64,000 bases of DNA, taken from contig OU744732.1 in the NCBI GenBank assembly GCA_916613615.1, positions 57,930,727 through 57,994,726 of the forward strand. The letters run 5' to 3'. Shown here one piece after another: positions 59,361 to 64,000 of this stretch. The position numbers were made by a program, and so were the translations under genes. The DNA comes from Steromphala cineraria (taxonomy: Eukaryota; Mollusca; Gastropoda; Trochida; Trochidae). The stretch's first letter is position 1. Each line of letters opens with the position of its first letter. Below the pieces are notes generated by a model that was given only the letters and a program-made list of their open reading frames with translations, made no database searches and had not been told where the DNA came from.

Positions 59361-59711
59361 TCACATACAGAACGCCGCTTGATTTATCTCTATGTCAAGA
59401 TCAAGGTCAAAGTCTTGCACAACTCCCTCAAAGAGAAGACCAAAATCCCTTTGGAACGTAAATGTTTTGAACTTTATTTTCGTGTACGTCAACATCACCT
59501 TACGTTTTAGACACTTCAACGACCGGCCATCGCAATGAGGGAAGAGTGGAGAAATAGCCTTTTCTTTAGCTTTTGCATTCATTGCCGGAAATATGTCATT
59601 CAGGAAGTGCAGTATATTTTAACACAACAAAACAACTTACTTTGGCGTCAAATCTTGAATAAATAACACACAAGAACAGAACAAAAACTGACTTCGACGT
59701 GTTTGCCAACA
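59361..59711 (-). CDS. Possible small secreted peptide gene (weak)
   Basis: On the minus strand an ATG at about 59711 opens 24 codons with a signal-peptide look (MLANTSKSVFVLFLCVIYSR), ending at a strong donor AAA|GTAAGT (59639). A further frame ending at 59361 (PLFPHCDGRSLKCLKRKV and so on) could join in phase through an AAAAG acceptor near 59556, giving a ~90-residue protein. The intron would be only ~80 bp and the acceptor lacks a good pyrimidine tract. No homology recognised. Confidence 0.2.
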
Positions 59712-59934
59712 TTTTGTTCACATCCTTATTAAATTTCATTTCTTACCTTTGACAGTATGTGATATTTTTGCTCTCAACAAAAAGTAAATATATTCTCAGA
59801 AAAATGGTTCAAGCGTTTCTTTTTTGTGAAGATTATATGTATATAGCGTTGTGTGCAGATGTTTTTATCAACACTTTTCATTATACATATATCCTCATTT
59901 CTGCTTACATCTACACATCATATTTCATATGTTC

Positions 59935-60840
59935 TTATCTTATCTTATCTATATCAAGATCCCCATATATATTTATATTTATCTTCGACAAGAACAAGGT
60001 CTACATCTATGTCGTCAATATCTTCTTTTTTATCTACATATTCGTTTGCTCTTCATCTACGTCTTAATGTACACAATACTAATAATATTGGATATTTAGC
60101 AAATTTTTCCATCCACTACCCTGGTTCAACCCAAGCTGTCTAAAGTGTCGCTAGAAGGTCACACACAACTCAAAACCAGATACCCATTTCCATTTCCATT
60201 TTAAACCAAGCCCAATATGACACCACAATATTTTGAACTTGTGACTTAGAGTAGGGCAGGGAATCAACCCTTTACTTTCTTCAGCAGGAACTTGTAACCC
60301 AGTCATCCAGCTATCCGCGCCCGTTGTTGCTGAACTATACTGATTGTTCAAGGCCAGGGGCCACCACATGAATATCACTATTTACGTATACACCTACATT
60401 TTCATCTTCGACTAGATTTACATTTACATATTTGTCTACAATTTGACTACGTCTTCATGCTCTCCGACATTGCAGCTATACCTACATTACCTATACCTAT
60501 GTCTACGGCTCTGGTGCCGAGGACAACATAATCAAATTACACTAACCATCAAGATTACCACCATTTCACCATACAAAACCATACAATAATTATATTTTCA
60601 AGTTATTCAGTAGTAGGAAATGAAAATGAAATGGCTTGAACATTTATTACAATTGGTATCATTTATTACAATTTGGAGCAGCTTGACAATGCTCAGGGAA
60701 TGACAGTGCTGTGCAATTTTCGAAAAAGACATTATCACAACATGCAGCAGGTTAAACAAATTTAGCAATTATTATTACAATTTGGATTAGTTATTATTAC
60801 AATTTAGAGCAGTTATCATTTAACAGTTTGGAGTTGTTGT
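59935..60840. other. Intergenic; simple CATCTA-like runs and a repeat fragment
   Basis: 59930-60065 and 60390-60500 are low-complexity TCTACAT/TATCT runs. 60290-60350 (AGTCATCCAGCTATCCGCGC, CCGTTGTTGCTGAACTATAC) is related to 40617-40680. No gene. Confidence 0.45.
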
Positions 60841-61955
60841 TTATTGCAGTTTGGAGCAGTTGTTTATTACATTTTGGAGCTGCTGTTTATTTCATTTTGG
60901 AGCTGCTGTTTATTTCATTTTGGAGCTGCTGTTTATTACATTTTGGAGCAGTTGTTTATTTCATTTTGAAGCTGCTGTTTATTACATTTTGAAGCTGCTG
61001 TTTATTACATTTTGGAGCTGCTGTTTATTTTGGAGCTGCTGTTTATTTCATTTTGGAGCAGTTGTTTATTGCATTTTTGAGCAGTTGTTTATTACATTTT
61101 GGAGCTGCTCTTTATTACATTTTGGAGCTGCTCTTTATTACATTTTGGAGCAGTTGTTTATTACATTTTGGAGCTGCTGTTTATTTCATTTTGGAGCTGC
61201 TGTTTATTACATTTTGGAGCTGCTGTTTATTTCATTTTGTAGCAGTTGTTTATTACATTTTGGAGCAGTTTTTATTACATTTTGGAGCAGCTGTTTATTA
61301 CATTTAGGAGCAGCTGTTTATTTCATTTTGGAGCTGCTGTTTATTACATTTTGGAGCTGCTGTTTATTTCATTTTGTAGCAGTTGTTTATTACATTTTGG
61401 AGCAGTTTTTATTACATTTTGGAGCAGCTGTTTATTACATTTAGAAGCAGCTGTTTATTTCATTTTGGAGCTGCTGTTTATTACATTTTGGAGCAGCTGT
61501 TTATTACATTTAAGAGCAGTTGTTTATTTCATTTTGAAGCTGCTGTTTATTACATTTTGAAGCTGCTGTTTATTACATTTTGGAGCTGCTGTTTATTTCA
61601 TTTTGGAGCAGTTGTTTATTGCATTTTGGAGCAGTTGTTTATTGCATTTTGGAGCAGTTGTTTATTACATTTTGGAGCTGCTGTTTATTTCATTTTGGAG
61701 CTGCTGTTTATTTCATTTTGTAGCAGTTGTTTATTACATTTTGGAGCAGTTTTTATTACATTTTGGAGCAGCTGTTTATTACATTTAGGAGCAGCTGTTT
61801 ATTTCATTTTGGAGCTGCTGTTTATTACATTTTGGAGCAGTTGTTTATTACATTTTGGAGCAGTTGTTTATTACATTTTGGAGCAGTTGTTTATTACATT
61901 TGGGAGCTGCTGTTTATTGCATTTTGGAGCAGTTGTTTATTACATTTTGGGAACA
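60840..61955 (+). repeat. Minisatellite, 23-bp unit, ~48 copies
   Basis: Unit TTTTGGAGC[A/T]G[C/T]TG + TTTATT[A/T]CA, 23 bp. Variants recur in blocks: the stretch with TTTTGTAGCAGTTG followed by a shortened CAGTTTTTATT unit occurs at about 61234, 61371 and 61715, showing higher-order duplication. Because 23 is not a multiple of 3 and the unit lacks stops, ~195-codon frames arise in more than one phase; these are not genes. Confidence 0.95.
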
Positions 61956-61967
61956 CTACAACATTGA

Positions 61968-64000
61968 GGCAAACTGAAACACTGATAACTTAACTTATCT
62001 TCCTTCCTTTTTTGGAATGCTCTCCCCAAAGTGGTAAACCGCCAGAAAAAAAAGTACAAATCACACTGTGTTTAAAGTCACCAAAATCTATGAGACATGT
62101 GATGTGATAAGTAAGGGCATTTAACAATAACACATATTTGAAGTAGTTTGAATACAATAAGTATTGTCTGGTAAATGCCTTGTTAAAATATATTTGTCTA
62201 GTGTAAGCAGGGATAGGATAAGAAATAGAACTTACACTATCATATTTCACATAGAATAAATCTTCCTTGTTGATGAGCATTTGAATTATGTCAAAATCAA
62301 TTTTTGAACAATTTATAAACATAAACAATTTCAATGTATTCTTTAAACTTTTGTTCTCATCAGTTTGTGAAAACGACATTAAAAACAAAAATATTTGTAA
62401 CTGAAAACCTAACATATGATAAATTCTACAGAAGTGTGTACTTTTTTTTGCCTATCAGTAATAATTTCATTCAAACTTTTGCAGATATGTGTGATTGTTA
62501 GCGTGTTAGAAATATATACATCACATGTCTCTTAGATATTAAGAATTGGATTTCAACCTTTGTTTGCTAAACAAACCCCACAAGCTGCTCTCTAGTGGTC
62601 AAAAAATAAATTATGAAAAGTCACGCGCCTCATCTATCATTGCTATGGTAGATTACTAAATAAACATGGCGTCTATTTCTAATAGATTTAATGTAACAGG
62701 GACACTTTCACGTCATCAAATAATCGAGAACTTATCTTCATATAATAGGTTAATAAACGGATTGTGTTTGCATGTTAATAAAGCATATTTATTAAGTTGT
62801 ATTTTTAAGGTCTTCTAACCCACAAAGATAACACATTTAGCATATATGTCTAATTTGAAAAAAAGATAGAATATAAAAATTACATATATAAAATAAAGTA
62901 CTCTACAAACACATTGACAATTTATGGTTCTATCTGTGTTTTGTTAAACAGAAATGAATCTTTTTAACATTTGAGCTATATCTAGCTATATACACGAGAA
63001 TTCGTGTGAACAGTTGAAAAGAAGTTTAAGACGGTTATACATTTTTATATATTGCTAGAAATAAATAAACTAAAATTAAGTCTAACAATAAGTAAAATAT
63101 ATACTCTCTGTACCTTCGATTATATGAATTACGAACTATACTGTAAAACGACTCATATGTAATACACAAGCATAAAGCAAGACATACATAGAAATACTTA
63201 TGCCAATGCAATGAAAGTAACAAGTGTAACCATGATATCATTTTCGAATGATTTTCTTTTTCTAGAACCTTGAACAAATCTAAATTATTCTGGCCTTACC
63301 TTAAAACAAGACAACGTAAAAATAAAACCGGACATTAATGATGTATGTATGAATGTCTTTATTTCCTCCGATATACGAAAATAATATGAATGTTTTGTAA
63401 TTAACAAAAAAACAACATTCTCAAAACAAAGCATATAAGAAACTGTACATAAGAGATGATTATTATGCAGAAAGGTACACAGCAAATATAATACAATGTT
63501 TTTCTTTGTTGATACAGTTATGTCAGGTATCACATAAACGCCACTGAAAAAAAGATATAATATCATCATCATCATTATCAATCATTTCAATTTTACCTAG
63601 TCTAAGTAAACCTAGCCTTAATATTATCCGTTTCACTCCTTTTATCCCCACTTGAGGCCCAAATGAAGAAACAAACGGAAAAAGCTCTATCCTTAGGATT
63701 AAAAGCTGTATATTTGAAGGAAGTATCTGCAGAAGGTGACATTTTAAGATATTAAAGGGGGTCTGCAACCCGAATTTTTAACTTCCAGAGTTTTATTAGC
63801 AGGGCCCCAAAAGAGTCGAAAATGCTCGGTAGGGACGAAATCGTTTGGTAACGAACCGCTTACAGCTGACAGCCAGTACCAAGTTTGTGTCATGTGCCCC
63901 CATAACATATATTTTTTTTAAATTCTAAACTTAATTTTACATAAATTGATAACATAAAATGATAGTATTGAAAAGTATTTTTGCATGAAGTTAAAGCTTC
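61968..64000. other. AT-rich right end, no gene supported
   Basis: A 141-codon minus frame (62415-61990) begins with a hydrophobic stretch, but its composition is that of the AT-rich background and it has no recognisable domain. 62613-62720 is the inverted relative of the DNA around the Tc1 insertion. 63756-63900 (GGGGGTCTGCAACCCGAATT) looks like a GC-richer repeat cut by no visible boundary. Confidence 0.4.

Noticed and set aside
60851..61967. Long open frames (~195 codons) rich in LFITFWSCC-type repeats
   Set aside because: They are translations of a 23-bp minisatellite in successive phases; no start context, splice sites or domain.
61990..62415. 141-codon minus frame with hydrophobic start
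   Set aside because: AT-rich background composition, no splice or domain evidence; too weak to call a gene.

Overview
This window looks like nuclear DNA of a lophotrochozoan animal, most likely a mollusc (gastropod or bivalve). It is AT-rich. Its genes are split by spliceosomal introns and buried among DIRS, LINE, Tc1/mariner, MITE and tRNA-derived SINE copies. Two short pieces of the 'GAGTGAGTGAGTTATTGTTTTACGCCGC' type (about 22.91 and 27.33 kb) resemble repeats I associate with gastropods. The organism call is inference; no rRNA or mitochondrial marker is present.

Layout. 1-3.5 kb: the 3' part of a DIRS retrotransposon (RT/RNase H, tyrosine recombinase, inverted terminal structure). 4.3-12.7 kb (+): the last eight exons of LSG1, a circularly permuted GTPase of 60S ribosome maturation. 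One of its introns has the terminal sequences of a minor-spliceosome (U12-type) AT-AC intron and holds a truncated retroelement with ~66-bp flanking direct repeats. 19.4-34.8 kb (-): a complete 12-exon DNAJC16 gene (753 codons; J domain, thioredoxin-like region, one membrane segment), convergent with LSG1. 40.0-42.6 kb (-): a two-coding-exon UBX-domain gene, probably UBXN10, with a likely promoter and first non-coding exon near 47.5 kb. 49.4-51.1 kb (+): an intronless polypeptide N-acetylgalactosaminyltransferase.

Between the genes: seven copies of a ~360-bp TTAA-flanked MITE, a 3.1-kb terminal-inverted-repeat element with at least 16 copies of a 14-bp motif and a nested LINE, a decayed Tc1 element, three copies of one SINE family, several smaller TIR elements, and long minisatellites (38.4-39.3, 57.2-57.7 and 60.8-62.0 kb). 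From 51.2 kb to the right edge no convincing host gene was found apart from one weak candidate for a small secreted peptide.

The host genes look like ordinary independent housekeeping or secretory-pathway genes, not a cluster. The novel-looking material is in the mobile DNA and in the U12-type intron. Exon coordinates were derived by hand from splice sites and reading-frame continuity, without transcript data.
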